A stretch of 64,000 bases of DNA from Phormidium tenue FACHB-886 (GTDB lineage Bacteria > Cyanobacteriota > Cyanobacteriia > Elainellales > Elainellaceae): contig NZ_JACXWX010000006.1 of the NCBI RefSeq assembly GCF_014764505.1, positions 1 to 64,000 on the forward strand. The letters are read 5' to 3'. Shown piece after piece: positions 17,362-25,547 of the stretch. The notes below the pieces were generated by a model. It worked only from the letters and a program-made list of their open reading frames with translations, was not told the origin of the DNA and ran no database searches. Both the position numbers and the translations under genes were made by a program. Each line of letters starts with the position of its first letter. Position 1 is the stretch's first letter.

Positions 17362-18318
17362 ATGTCTCGCATTTTTATCACGGGCGCCAGTGGCTGCATC
17401 GGTCACTACATCGCAGATTTGCTGATCCACCAGACTGAACATGATTTGTTCTTTCTAGTTAGAGATCCAGCGAAGCTGCGATTTAGTGTGAATGCGCGCC
17501 CTGGTGTGACGGTTATTCAGGGCGATATGCGAGACATTGAGCGGCAGGGACGCTTGCTCAAAACCGTAGATGCTGCAATTCTGTTGGCGGCTGCTTGGGG
17601 TGGGGCAGAAGAAACGTTTGACACGAATGTGACTAAAACGATCCGGTTGCTGAATTTGCTCGATCCGGCGCTGTGTCAGCAGGTAATTTATTTCTCCACA
17701 GCAAGTATTCTCGATCGCCATCACCAGCCGCTCAAGGAAGCAGGAACGATCGGCACAGACTATATTCAGTCGAAGTACGAGTGCCATCAGCAGCTAGCAA
17801 AGCTGGCGATCGCCCCCCAGATCACCACGCTGTTTCCAACCTTGGTATTTGGTGGGGATGACCAAAAGCCTTATTCGCATATATCCGCTGGCATCAAGGA
17901 TGTGACTAAGTGGATGAAGCTGATTCGTTTCTTTCGGGCAGAAGGCAGCTTCCATTTTCTGCACGCCCAGGATATTGCTCAGGTGGTAGTCTACCTGATC
18001 GATCATCCCATCCAGCCTGACGAGCCGCATGAGCTGGTGTTGGGCAACCCAGCGCTAACGGCAAATCAAGCCGTTGCAGAAGTTTGTACTTATCTCAACG
18101 AGCGTATTTACTTCCAAATTTCACTCTCGATGCAGCTAGCAGATGTGTTTATCAAGCTGTTTCGGATTCAAATGGCAGAGTGGGATCGCTTTTGCCTCGA
18201 CTATCGCCACTTCACTTATGAGCATCCGATCAGCCCAGAGAGCTTTGGCATGACGAACTACTGCTCGACGATCAGCGATCTGCTGAAGGTGAGCGGCATT
18301 CCCGCAAAGCGCCGCTGA
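17362..18318 (+). CDS. NAD-dependent epimerase/dehydratase family protein
   Basis: 318 residues of the extended short-chain dehydrogenase fold. The glycine motif GASGCIGHYI follows the first beta strand at the N-terminus, and YIQSKYECHQQ carries the catalytic Tyr-x3-Lys pair, with an upstream FSTAS containing the serine. Substrate is unknown; relatives act on nucleotide sugars or flavonoid-type carbonyls. ATG 17362 is chosen since the Rossmann strand begins directly after it; a longer start would read through the hemE terminator hairpin. The 3' end is only 6 nt from the convergent tautomerase gene. Confidence 0.82.
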   Translation: MSRIFITGASGCIGHYIADLLIHQTEHDLFFLVRDPAKLRFSVNARPGVTVIQGDMRDIERQGRLLKTVDAAILLAAAWGGAEETFDTNVTKTIRLLNLLDPALCQQVIYFSTASILDRHHQPLKEAGTIGTDYIQSKYECHQQLAKLAIAPQITTLFPTLVFGGDDQKPYSHISAGIKDVTKWMKLIRFFRAEGSFHFLHAQDIAQVVVYLIDHPIQPDEPHELVLGNPALTANQAVAEVCTYLNERIYFQISLSMQLADVFIKLFRIQMAEWDRFCLDYRHFTYEHPISPESFGMTNYCSTISDLLKVSGIPAKRR

Positions 18319-18324
18319 GCTGCC

Positions 18325-18714
18325 TTAAACCTCTACTTTGTAATTTAACTGGTGTTCATCGCCTGGTAAGCCCCGAAAGCCCCAGTTATGCTGAGGATTC
18401 TCAAAAAATGTCATCTCCAGATCTGCGGGTGGGATGCCAAACTCCTGCTGGAGGCGATCGAACAATAGCCGCATCAGCTGCTTCTTAGCCGCAACGCTGC
18501 GCCCTTCTATGAGGCTAAACTCCAAGATAGTGTAGCGATCGCTGCGTCCGGCTGGATAGAAGAAATCGGCGCGATCGAGCGGAAAGAACCGGTGAAAGCG
18601 CTTGTCTGCTGGATACTGAAAAGCTTCCATGACGCAAACGTGGATTACATCTGAGAGCAGCGGCTTGATGGGGTCGAGATGTTCTCTCAATCCGTAAATC
18701 TTGATTTGTACCAT
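18325..18714 (-). CDS. Tautomerase-family protein
   Basis: 129 residues resembling the tautomerase superfamily (PF14552-type), small beta-alpha-beta proteins in which an N-terminal proline often acts as base. Here the residue after Met is Val, and the usual Pro1 is absent, so catalysis by the classical mechanism is doubtful. Recognisable segments are MVQIKIYGLREHLDP, EGRSVAAKKQLMRLLFDRLQQEFGIPPADLEMTFFE, with the terminal WGFRGLPGDE. Members of this subgroup are widespread in bacteria with few functional data. It is monocistronic and convergent with the epimerase gene. Confidence 0.75.
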   Translation of the reverse strand: MVQIKIYGLREHLDPIKPLLSDVIHVCVMEAFQYPADKRFHRFFPLDRADFFYPAGRSDRYTILEFSLIEGRSVAAKKQLMRLLFDRLQQEFGIPPADLEMTFFENPQHNWGFRGLPGDEHQLNYKVEV

Positions 18715-18911
18715 GACATCTATCTTCCTAAACTTGCCAGCCGTTATTTTATTCCTTTCTTTTACAGCTGAATTCGCTGCCTTGAAGCAACTGAGTGCCA
18801 GACGAAGAAATTCTCAGAGCATTTCAAGGGGTAAATGGTTAGCTTTCTAAAAACTGCTTCAGTCAACGTTTTAAAATCGAGAAGAGCGTTCACGCAGATC
18901 GAGGATAAACG

Positions 18912-19895
18912 ATGGCAGATATCAAAGGTGGCTTTGTCGGCGCAGTAGGCAACACGCCGCTGATTCGGCTGAATAGCTTTAGCGAAGAAACTGGATGCAA
19001 CATCCTCGGCAAAGCAGAATTTCTCAATCCGGGTGGCTCTGTGAAAGACCGGGCAGCGCTATACATTATCCAGGAAGCCGAAGAAAAAGGCTTGCTGAAA
19101 CCAGGCGGCACGGTGGTAGAAGGCACAGCGGGCAATACGGGCATTGGGCTGGCGCATATCTGCAATGCCAAAGGCTACAAATGCCTGATTATCATCCCCG
19201 ATACGCAGTCTCAAGAAAAAATTGACCTGCTGCGGACGTTAGGGGCAGAAGTTCGAACTGTGCCTGCTGTGCCGTACAAAGACCCCAACAACTACGTGCG
19301 GCTGTCGGGTAGGGTGGCTGCCGAGCTGGACAACGCGATCTGGGCAAACCAGTTTGATAATTTGGCAAATCGTCACGCTCATTACGAGACGACGGGTGAG
19401 GAAATCTGGAACCAAACCGAGGGCAAAATAGACGCCTGGGTGGCTGCTACAGGTACCGGTGGAACCTATGCGGGGGTAGCGCTTTGCCTCAAAGAGAAGA
19501 ATCCTGACATCCGCTGCGTTTTGGCAGACCCGATGGGCAGCGCGCTCTATAGCTATGCCAAAACTGGTGAAATCCATATGGAGGGCAGTTCCATTACCGA
19601 GGGTATCGGCAACAGTCGCGTCACGGCCAATATGGAAGGAGTGCCGATCGACGATGCGATTCAAGTCCACGATCCAGAAGCAATTCGAGTCGTGTATCAG
19701 CTTCTCAAAAAAGATGGGCTGTTTATGGGTGGCTCAGTGGGAATTAACGTGGGGGCTGCTGTGGCGCTCGCCAAACAGCTGGGTCCCGGTCATACGATCG
19801 TCACGGTGCTGTGTGACGGTGGCGCTCGCTATCAGTCGCGGTTGTTTAACCCAGAGTGGCTGGCAGCTAAAGGGCTGTCGCCTGAGTCAGAATAA
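18912..19895 (+). CDS. cysK: Cysteine synthase-type PLP enzyme
   Basis: 327 residues of the O-acetylserine sulfhydrylase / beta-family PLP fold. The PLP lysine is in NPGGSVKDRAA, the substrate-binding loop is EGTAGNTGIGLA, and the phosphate cup is TGTGGTYAGVA. The enzyme condenses O-acetylserine with sulfide to make cysteine. The C-terminal VTVLCDGGARYQSRLFNPEWL is typical of a cyanobacterial CysK/CysM group that is somewhat shorter than classic CysM. Exact sulfur donor preference is not visible. The ATG follows GAGGA-like sequence. The ferredoxin-like frame begins only 27 nt after its stop, so the pair is probably cotranscribed. Confidence 0.92.
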   Translation: MADIKGGFVGAVGNTPLIRLNSFSEETGCNILGKAEFLNPGGSVKDRAALYIIQEAEEKGLLKPGGTVVEGTAGNTGIGLAHICNAKGYKCLIIIPDTQSQEKIDLLRTLGAEVRTVPAVPYKDPNNYVRLSGRVAAELDNAIWANQFDNLANRHAHYETTGEEIWNQTEGKIDAWVAATGTGGTYAGVALCLKEKNPDIRCVLADPMGSALYSYAKTGEIHMEGSSITEGIGNSRVTANMEGVPIDDAIQVHDPEAIRVVYQLLKKDGLFMGGSVGINVGAAVALAKQLGPGHTIVTVLCDGGARYQSRLFNPEWLAAKGLSPESE

Positions 19896-19921
19896 GAGGG
19901 TAGCGCTGTAAGGCTTGTCCT

Positions 19922-20194
19922 ACGTCTAGAACTGTTCTGATTTGTCAAAGCAAAGCCTGCCGCAAGGGCGGCGCTGCCAAAGTACTGGCAGCCTTTCGAT
20001 CGCACCCCTTACCCGAAGTTCAAGTCTGCGAAAGCGGCTGTTTGGGGCAGTGTGGCAATGGTCCGATGGTTGTGATCCTGCCGGAGCAAACTTGGTATAA
20101 CCGGGTCAATCCGCAAGAAGTTCCTGCTGTGGTCGATCGACATCTGCAAGGGGGAGAGCCAGTCCAGACAATGCTGTATCCCAAGTTTCACTGA
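19922..20194 (+). CDS. [2Fe-2S] thioredoxin-fold ferredoxin without a standard start codon
   Basis: 90 residues if read from ACG at 19922. The protein has the cysteine layout of thioredoxin-like [2Fe-2S] ferredoxins: LICQSKACRKGGAAKVLAAF at the start, then CESGCLGQCGNGPMVV in the middle and VPAVVDRHLQGGEPVQ before the ending MLYPKFH. Such proteins transfer single electrons. No ATG, GTG or TTG occurs in the frame between the TAG at 19901 and the conserved region. ACG 19922 would give the usual start (M)SRTVLICQ and has AAGG 8 nt upstream, so either a rare ACG start or a start-lost pseudogene (ATG to ACG) is likely. The coding frame is otherwise intact. It follows cysK closely. Confidence 0.8.
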   Translation, partial: TSRTVLICQSKACRKGGAAKVLAAFRSHPLPEVQVCESGCLGQCGNGPMVVILPEQTWYNRVNPQEVPAVVDRHLQGGEPVQTMLYPKFH

Positions 20195-20353
20195 TGGCGT
20201 TTGGTACTGATGACGTTCGGTAGCGGCGCGGATAGGACACCGCATGTGAGCTGTATCCTAGAATGCTTGCGTAACAGACTGTTACTACTTCCAAATAAGA
20301 ACCTTAAGTGGGATCGGGATTTGAGGGTTCCCGTGATACGGTGATCGCATTGC

Positions 20354-20440
20354 GGGGATGAGTGTCGTTTGACGGTTTGGTGTTGGATGCATAGGCGCAG
20401 CCCACCTCCATCATCCCACCCCAACATCAGAGACACTCCC
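20354..20440 (+). promoter_or_regulatory. Possible structured leader before terB
   Basis: Segments that can pair at distance occur here: GAGTGTC near 20360 with GACACTC near 20432, then GTGTTGG near 20379 with CCAACA near 20420. Together they could fold 20354-20440 into one branched hairpin some 50 nt before the terB start. No known riboswitch class is recognised; the pairing is by eye. Confidence 0.3.
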
Positions 20441-20487
20441 CACCATTGGGACTCAAATCACAAAGAGATCGTCTCGGAGATAGCACT

Positions 20488-20967
20488 ATGGTTCAAATCC
20501 CTCCTCCTCCCTCAATTACACCGCGCCAAATGAATTTGCTGCGACTGGTGACTGCCATGGCTTGGGCAGATGGTGATTTGGCGACAGAAGAAGTTGATAT
20601 CATGCTCGATCGCTTCAGCGGTATCTTTACCAAAGACGCAGCGCAACAGCAGCATTTGCGTCAAGAGCTACAAGATTACATGATGCAAAACATCCCGATC
20701 GAAGAAATCGCGCCCAAGCTGCAAGGCGCGGATGAAAAAGAGCTGGTGCTGCGGTTCGGCTATGAAGTGATCGTCTGTAGTTCGCGCACTCCCGAAGAAG
20801 CCAAAATCAATACTGAGGAAGCCGCCGCTTACCAGAAGCTGGTTCAACTGTTGGGATTGCCGCCAGAAACAGTGCAGCGCATCGAATCAGAAGCGCAGGC
20901 AGCCGGCGTGAATAGCGAAAACCTGATCGATCACCTGACCCAAGAGATCGAGAACTTCATGCACTGA
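20488..20967 (+). CDS. TerB-family protein
   Basis: 159 residues, all helical. The segment MNLLRLVTAMAWADGDLATEEVDIMLDRF is the hallmark of the TerB fold (acidic helix pair LAWADG-x-L-x-x-EE), first named for tellurite resistance and often linked to metal or membrane stress. A second half (about 80-155) repeats the helical layout and ends with LTQEIENFMH. No other ter genes are nearby, so a tellurite role is not implied. ATG 20488 has GGAG 9 nt upstream and is preferred over the in-frame TTG at 20446. A hairpin follows the stop. Confidence 0.82.
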   Translation: MVQIPPPPSITPRQMNLLRLVTAMAWADGDLATEEVDIMLDRFSGIFTKDAAQQQHLRQELQDYMMQNIPIEEIAPKLQGADEKELVLRFGYEVIVCSSRTPEEAKINTEEAAAYQKLVQLLGLPPETVQRIESEAQAAGVNSENLIDHLTQEIENFMH

Positions 20968-20975
20968 GAAGCTGA

Positions 20976-20998
20976 AAGGGGGTGACGTACACCCCCTT
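20976..20998. terminator. Hairpin between convergent terB and transketolase-like genes
   Basis: AAGGGGGTG (20976-20984) pairs with CACCCCCTT (20990-20998) around a 5-nt loop. It sits between the stop codons of two convergent genes and can serve both as a terminator, although neither side has a long T-run. Confidence 0.65.
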
Positions 20999-21004
20999 CC
21001 GGCT

Positions 21005-23203
21005 TTATTGAGCTAGTGCGATCGCCCGTTCCGCCAAACGATCTGCTGTGATACCGTTAAATGCCATCAGCTCACCTGCGCTGGCAGTCGTTTCGCCGCG
21101 TTTCCAGGCGATCGTGTCTCGCTTAGCGCTGCTGCGAAGCATGATCGGCTCTAACATGCCGCTGGCTCCTCCCGTCACGCCGATCAGGGCATCTCCCCCA
21201 AATAGGCGATCAAATCCGGCATCGTCCAGGAAGTGGGAATCTGGCGCAGCAGATGTTTCAGCTGCCACATCCGAAGCACGGTAAAGGCGACGGGGGTTGA
21301 CCACCGAAACAATTCGCACTCCCAGCCCTTGCGCTTCTAGCTGGCTGGCAGCTTCGTAAACTGGCATCAGGGTCATATCGCCCACTACGGCAAAGACGAT
21401 CATTTTGCTGCCAGAAGACTCATGAAGGGCGATCGCACCGTCTTGTAAGGACTGCCGCGCCTGCGCCAATGTAGTGCGGATTGGCAGGGGTGACTTACTG
21501 GCAGTAATCACCACGCCCTTGTTGTGGTTCGCTAGTCCCCACTCATAGCAGGCTTGGGTGCTGTTGGCATCAGGCGGGAATAACGGGAAGACATTGCCGT
21601 TTCGCATCATCGCCGCGAAGTATGCCTCGATCTCTGGGCGTTGGTGCGTCCAGCCGTTGCGCCCCTGCTCTAGTGCGCCTGCTGTAAAGAGGCAAATTGT
21701 GGCAGGCGTTTGGCGGCGTAGTTCTGCCATTGCCTGCGTCACGGTTTGCCAAATCGGTAAACCGTTAATCGCAAACGATTCATACGAACACCAGAGGCTG
21801 CGCGATCCCATCAGCGCTAGACCCACTGCCAACCCAGCACAAGCGTCTTCGCTCAGCGGCTCATACACCTGCCCCTGCGGGCTTTGGTTGTAGAGCGGGT
21901 CTTCTGTGGGGTGGATAATCTTTAAACCTTGGTTGATATTGGCAATTCCAGAAGCTTCGTTGCCGTCGGCATTAGTGACCAGGTATTTGGGGTCTTGCTG
22001 TCCTACATACGCTACTAGCCGCCCCATTGCCGTGGTCGAAACTTTAGGATCGCCGCCGACTGCATACTCTTCTAGCGGTAGATCGCCCAACTCTGGCAGC
22101 GGTAGCTCCGTCTCTGTGACGGCAACTTGGCTCGCCGAACCGCCGCCTGCTCGCTCGCAGTTGGTTCGCACTAGCTCCCACACCTCTGGCGGTACGGCGC
22201 GGGCTTTTAAGCCTGCCACAATGTCAGGATTATCTAGCGTGTGATGGGCATACAGGTTGTGCGATTTTGCGCCCCGTGCGTGAACGCCTGCCCCCTTAAG
22301 CTGCTTAATAATGAACACCGTCAGCTTGCCGCCCAAAGCCGATCGCGCTGCCTGATCTACCCCCGTTAGCACTGCTTGAGTAAACGCTAACCGCTGTTCG
22401 GGTGAGAAGATGGTGCTGTCTATATAGGCTCCGGGCTGCTGCTGGTCATCGAAGTCTTTGGCATCGACTAGAATCACTTCCTCAAAGCCGTTGCCTCGCC
22501 AGTAGTCGACCATGCCCTGATTCGACTGAAGCGACACCATGCTGTGATGCTCTTGCGAGTAGCCGTTCCAAACCAGCACGGGCAGGAAGTTGGTCACATT
22601 GGGAAAGGCAGTGTGGAAGTGGATCATGCTGCTCATGGGGTAGGGTTCACCCATCCCACCATCGCCCAACGTGAAGGGAAACAGGGTGTCCCGATGCAGC
22701 CAAGCTGCTGCCATTGCAAAGTGCTGCCCCTGCCCCAAAGGACCTGCCGGAGCCAAAATGCCGGGAATATAGCCAGAGAGGTGTCCTAGTAAGCCGTGCT
22801 TTTCGCGGAAGCGATCGCGCAACTCCTGCACCGTTTTGATGCCCATCGCCTCTAGCGATCGATCCAAAAACATGGCGCTGTAGAATCCGGGCGCATGGTG
22901 CCCCACTTCGGTGAGGATGTTTTTGTGTCCCAGCATGACGAGTGCTGCGTAAGCCTCGGCTTGGCTAGCAAAGCCGCCCGGATGCCCAGATGCTTTGCTG
23001 GCAGTAATCTGCAGCGTCAGGTAGCGCAGGGCATCGGCATAAAGCATCGTTTGGTAAGCAGCGCTTGCATCCTTGGGATTAGCGATCGCCTTGTTGCCCG
23101 GTGCGATTGCGGGTGTTTTGCCATAGGTGTCAAATCCTGGCGGAACTGCGCCAAAATACTGGATGCCTTCGCAAAAAGCAGGAGCGGGAGTAACAGCAGT
23201 CAT
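21005..23203 (-). CDS. Transketolase/phosphoketolase-superfamily ThDP enzyme
   Basis: 732 residues. Thiamine-diphosphate features are seen in order: substrate-side SGHPGGFAS, GHLSGYIPGI and GQGQHFAMAAAW, the metal/pyrophosphate motif GDGGMGEPYPM ... NGYS, and a pyrimidine-domain with a C-terminal MIVFAVVGDMTLMPVYEA segment. The domain order is that of transketolases, but the sequence departs from the housekeeping enzyme (tktA). Some homologues have been labelled transketolase or xylulose-5-phosphate 3-epimerase; I cannot confirm the reaction. ATG 23203 has AGAGG about 11 nt upstream; GTG 23215 is an alternative. It stands alone, minus strand, with its own promoter region upstream. Confidence 0.75.
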   Translation of the reverse strand: MTAVTPAPAFCEGIQYFGAVPPGFDTYGKTPAIAPGNKAIANPKDASAAYQTMLYADALRYLTLQITASKASGHPGGFASQAEAYAALVMLGHKNILTEVGHHAPGFYSAMFLDRSLEAMGIKTVQELRDRFREKHGLLGHLSGYIPGILAPAGPLGQGQHFAMAAAWLHRDTLFPFTLGDGGMGEPYPMSSMIHFHTAFPNVTNFLPVLVWNGYSQEHHSMVSLQSNQGMVDYWRGNGFEEVILVDAKDFDDQQQPGAYIDSTIFSPEQRLAFTQAVLTGVDQAARSALGGKLTVFIIKQLKGAGVHARGAKSHNLYAHHTLDNPDIVAGLKARAVPPEVWELVRTNCERAGGGSASQVAVTETELPLPELGDLPLEEYAVGGDPKVSTTAMGRLVAYVGQQDPKYLVTNADGNEASGIANINQGLKIIHPTEDPLYNQSPQGQVYEPLSEDACAGLAVGLALMGSRSLWCSYESFAINGLPIWQTVTQAMAELRRQTPATICLFTAGALEQGRNGWTHQRPEIEAYFAAMMRNGNVFPLFPPDANSTQACYEWGLANHNKGVVITASKSPLPIRTTLAQARQSLQDGAIALHESSGSKMIVFAVVGDMTLMPVYEAASQLEAQGLGVRIVSVVNPRRLYRASDVAAETSAAPDSHFLDDAGFDRLFGGDALIGVTGGASGMLEPIMLRSSAKRDTIAWKRGETTASAGELMAFNGITADRLAERAIALAQ

Positions 23204-23402
23204 GGGGTCAGACACCTCTTCAAAAAATTCAGTACGGGCAACAAGCGTCTCACATCAAGCTGAGCCTGGGTGAAGGGTACGCAAGCTTAGTGCAGCCAGG
23301 ATTTAATACTCACTTAAGCTTTCATCCTATCGTCAGATGGCACGGATCAAGCAGCGATCGCGCTACTCTATGCCCATGAATTTGTAATGGAACCCTTAGA
23401 TA

Positions 23403-23876
23403 ATGGCAGGCAATTTTGTAATGCGATCGGCAGTAGTTAACGACCGAGCCTTCATTCTGGACTTGGTGCCTCGCTTTGTCGAGCGCACAGCTCCGCGTTG
23501 GCGAACTCTGGAGCAGGTGACAGGGACAATTGCCCAAGATCTGGAGGAAACGCTAGCCGCTCTGCCTGCCGATCGAGCCATCTTTATTGCTGAAGACTGG
23601 CAGGGCAATCGGCTCGGCTTTATATCCCTCGGTACTGTCACGGATTTGTTTACTCAAGAACCCTGCGGCTATATTTCAGATCTGGCTGTAATTGCTGCGG
23701 CAGAAGGACAAGGCGTTGGGCGAGCCTTAATGCACGCAGGTGAAGCTTGGGCACGGCAGCAAGGCTATCGGCTGTTGACGTTGAATGCATTTCCCCAAAA
23801 CGAGCGGGCGCGATCGCTCTACAGACAGCTTGGCTTTGAGGAGGATTTGATTAAATACATTAAGCCACTGCTTTAG
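23403..23876 (+). CDS. GNAT N-acetyltransferase
   Basis: 157 residues with the GNAT fold. The acetyl-CoA pyrophosphate loop is seen as GQGVGRALM (near 99-107), preceded by the central strand CGYISDLAVIAAA and followed by LTLNAFPQNERARSLYRQLGFEE, the motif B region. It probably acetylates an amine of a small molecule or protein; the substrate is not predictable. It is 44 nt upstream of the rhomboid gene and may be cotranscribed with it. Confidence 0.85.
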   Translation: MAGNFVMRSAVVNDRAFILDLVPRFVERTAPRWRTLEQVTGTIAQDLEETLAALPADRAIFIAEDWQGNRLGFISLGTVTDLFTQEPCGYISDLAVIAAAEGQGVGRALMHAGEAWARQQGYRLLTLNAFPQNERARSLYRQLGFEEDLIKYIKPLL

Positions 23877-23921
23877 AATCTTTATAAGTTTTCAACTGCT
23901 TAAGATTTCAGCGATAAATCT

Positions 23922-24542
23922 ATGACTTCAGCCAATGCGGATTTGCTGAACTTTTCTGCTCATGCCAGGGTACTGCTGGGACTAACGGCGATCGTCTGGC
24001 TAGTTCATGCCATCAACATCAACGGTTGGCTCAACAGAGCATTTGGGCTGCGCCCGCGTAATCTTTGGGGACTTGTCGGCATTCTGTTCTGTCCGTTTCT
24101 GCATAGCGGCGCGAGACACCTAACCGGAAACACTTCTTTTTTTCTGCCGCTTGCCTGGTTCATTCTGCTGCAGGGAATCCACATTTTTTATGTAGTCACG
24201 ATCGGCGCGGCGTTATTAGGTGGCTTACTGACGTGGCTATTGGGCGTTAAGAAGGGACCCTATGTAGGTGCAAGCGGTGTGATTAGCGGCTATATGGGGT
24301 TTTTGTTTGTCTATGGCTTAGTGGCAGGGAGTGGAATTGCGCTGCTGCTAGCGATCCTCTCGATGGTGTTTTACGGCAAGTTTATTACAGGGTACACCTA
24401 CGACTACAAAGGCAGAACCGTTGAGGCTGCGTCTAGTTTGCTGCCAATGTCAAATCCCAGAACCGCTTGGGATGGGCATTTGTTCGGCTTTGTAAGTGGT
24501 GTGCTGATCGCGTTGCTGTTAAGCGATATGCGACTCAGCTAA
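23922..24542 (+). CDS. Rhomboid-family intramembrane serine protease
   Basis: 206 residues with five or six hydrophobic segments. The catalytic serine lies in VGASGVISGYMGF (GxSG, near 117-121) and the histidine in WDGHLFGFVSG (near 188). An early HLTGNTSFF segment supplies the conserved Asn. The layout equals that of small bacterial rhomboids, which cut other membrane proteins within the bilayer. No substrate is obvious nearby. It follows the GNAT gene by 45 nt and is followed by a convergent metallophosphoesterase. Confidence 0.85.
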   Translation: MTSANADLLNFSAHARVLLGLTAIVWLVHAININGWLNRAFGLRPRNLWGLVGILFCPFLHSGARHLTGNTSFFLPLAWFILLQGIHIFYVVTIGAALLGGLLTWLLGVKKGPYVGASGVISGYMGFLFVYGLVAGSGIALLLAILSMVFYGKFITGYTYDYKGRTVEAASSLLPMSNPRTAWDGHLFGFVSGVLIALLLSDMRLS

Positions 24543-24605
24543 AGATATCACTTCGGTAGGGTGGGTCTGAGGTCTGTTCATTCGCCAGCCTGCTACCGCT
24601 TTGCT

Positions 24606-25547
24606 CTAAACCCGACTGTTGTTGATTTCTACTCTGGAAGCAGGTTGCTCATACAGCAGGGTCTCTGCCTCAATCTCAAAGTTTGGATTCACCCAAGCCA
24701 GTGAAGCCTTTGTCACAGCACCATCCTGCAGCGTCACCAGCGAGAAGTTGCGGATTTTGCCAATGCGGGTATCGATAATTCGCGGAACGCTGGCAGCATT
24801 AAGGTAAACTGTGCCGTCTTGCGCCTCTACCATCTTGCGGAGCTGCTCTTTGGTATGGCGCAAACTATGGTGCATGTGCCCAAAGGCGACCAGTGGAATA
24901 CTTTTGCCTAAGGTGCGAGTTTGGGCGATCGCCTCAGCAAAATCTGGATCGCCATGGTCACCGCCAATTGGCTTCCAGTCTTTGCCGCAGGGGGCTTCTG
25001 GTTCCTCGCCCAGCCCGGTAGGTCCACAGTGCCCGATGAAAATCACCGTATCGTAGGTGGTTTGCTGCACTGCCTGCATGATTTTGGCTGTAGATTCAGC
25101 GAAGCTGTTCACCCCAAAGCGGGACTGATAGAACTGCTCATGCTTCCACGCCGACCCACCCCAGCTAAACGGACGCGCCCCAACCACGCTTAGCCCCAAA
25201 GCCGGAAAATCCAGCTTACTATAGCCCACATGGGCATCCCCTACCAAATCAAGCTGCTTCTGAACCCCATCTTCAGCAGAAACGACCGAGCGCAGCTTTC
25301 GTCCCCAGTCGGTCGCCGTATACCAAGCATCGTGGTTGCCAAAGATTACGGCTTTTGGCAGGTCAAGGCTGGCGATCGAGCGCACCACCTCGATCGATTC
25401 ATTGCCGAAGTCACCCACCAGCAGCACTAGATCAATGCCCAACTGCTTGAGAGCAAAAGCGTCATCGCTATCCCAGGCATCGTGGACATCTCCCACGACA
25501 GCAACTCGGATTGGAGCAGAGGAGTGAGCAGGTGAGTTATAAGCCAT
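24606..25547 (-). CDS. Calcineurin-like metallophosphoesterase
   Basis: 313 residues from ATG 25547. Metal-binding motifs follow the family order: VVGDVHDAWD, VGDFGNE, FGNHDAWY, then HCGPTG and FGHMHHSL. The form is that of a cyanobacterial/plastid group of single-domain phosphoesterases of unknown substrate. The ATG overlaps the 3' end of the NYN gene by 11 nt (ATG inside its last codons), suggesting translational coupling. A longer start at GTG/ATG 25577 is possible. The pairing of a phosphoesterase with an NYN nuclease-like protein suggests a joint role in nucleic-acid or nucleotide turnover, which is inference. Confidence 0.82.
   Translation of the reverse strand: MAYNSPAHSSAPIRVAVVGDVHDAWDSDDAFALKQLGIDLVLLVGDFGNESIEVVRSIASLDLPKAVIFGNHDAWYTATDWGRKLRSVVSAEDGVQKQLDLVGDAHVGYSKLDFPALGLSVVGARPFSWGGSAWKHEQFYQSRFGVNSFAESTAKIMQAVQQTTYDTVIFIGHCGPTGLGEEPEAPCGKDWKPIGGDHGDPDFAEAIAQTRTLGKSIPLVAFGHMHHSLRHTKEQLRKMVEAQDGTVYLNAASVPRIIDTRIGKIRNFSLVTLQDGAVTKASLAWVNPNFEIEAETLLYEQPASRVEINNSRV

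Noticed and set aside
20489-20500. GGTTCAAATCC resembling a tRNA T-loop
   Set aside because: It lies in the first codons of the terB gene and no acceptor, anticodon or D arms can be built around it.
20446-20967. terB as a tellurite-resistance or phage-defence locus
   Set aside because: No other ter genes, kinases or nucleases of such loci are present; TerB-fold proteins are common single genes in cyanobacteria.
23403-24542. GNAT plus rhomboid as a toxin-antitoxin or defence pair
   Set aside because: Both are common families, the gene spacing is ordinary and no defence neighbours exist; no support beyond adjacency.
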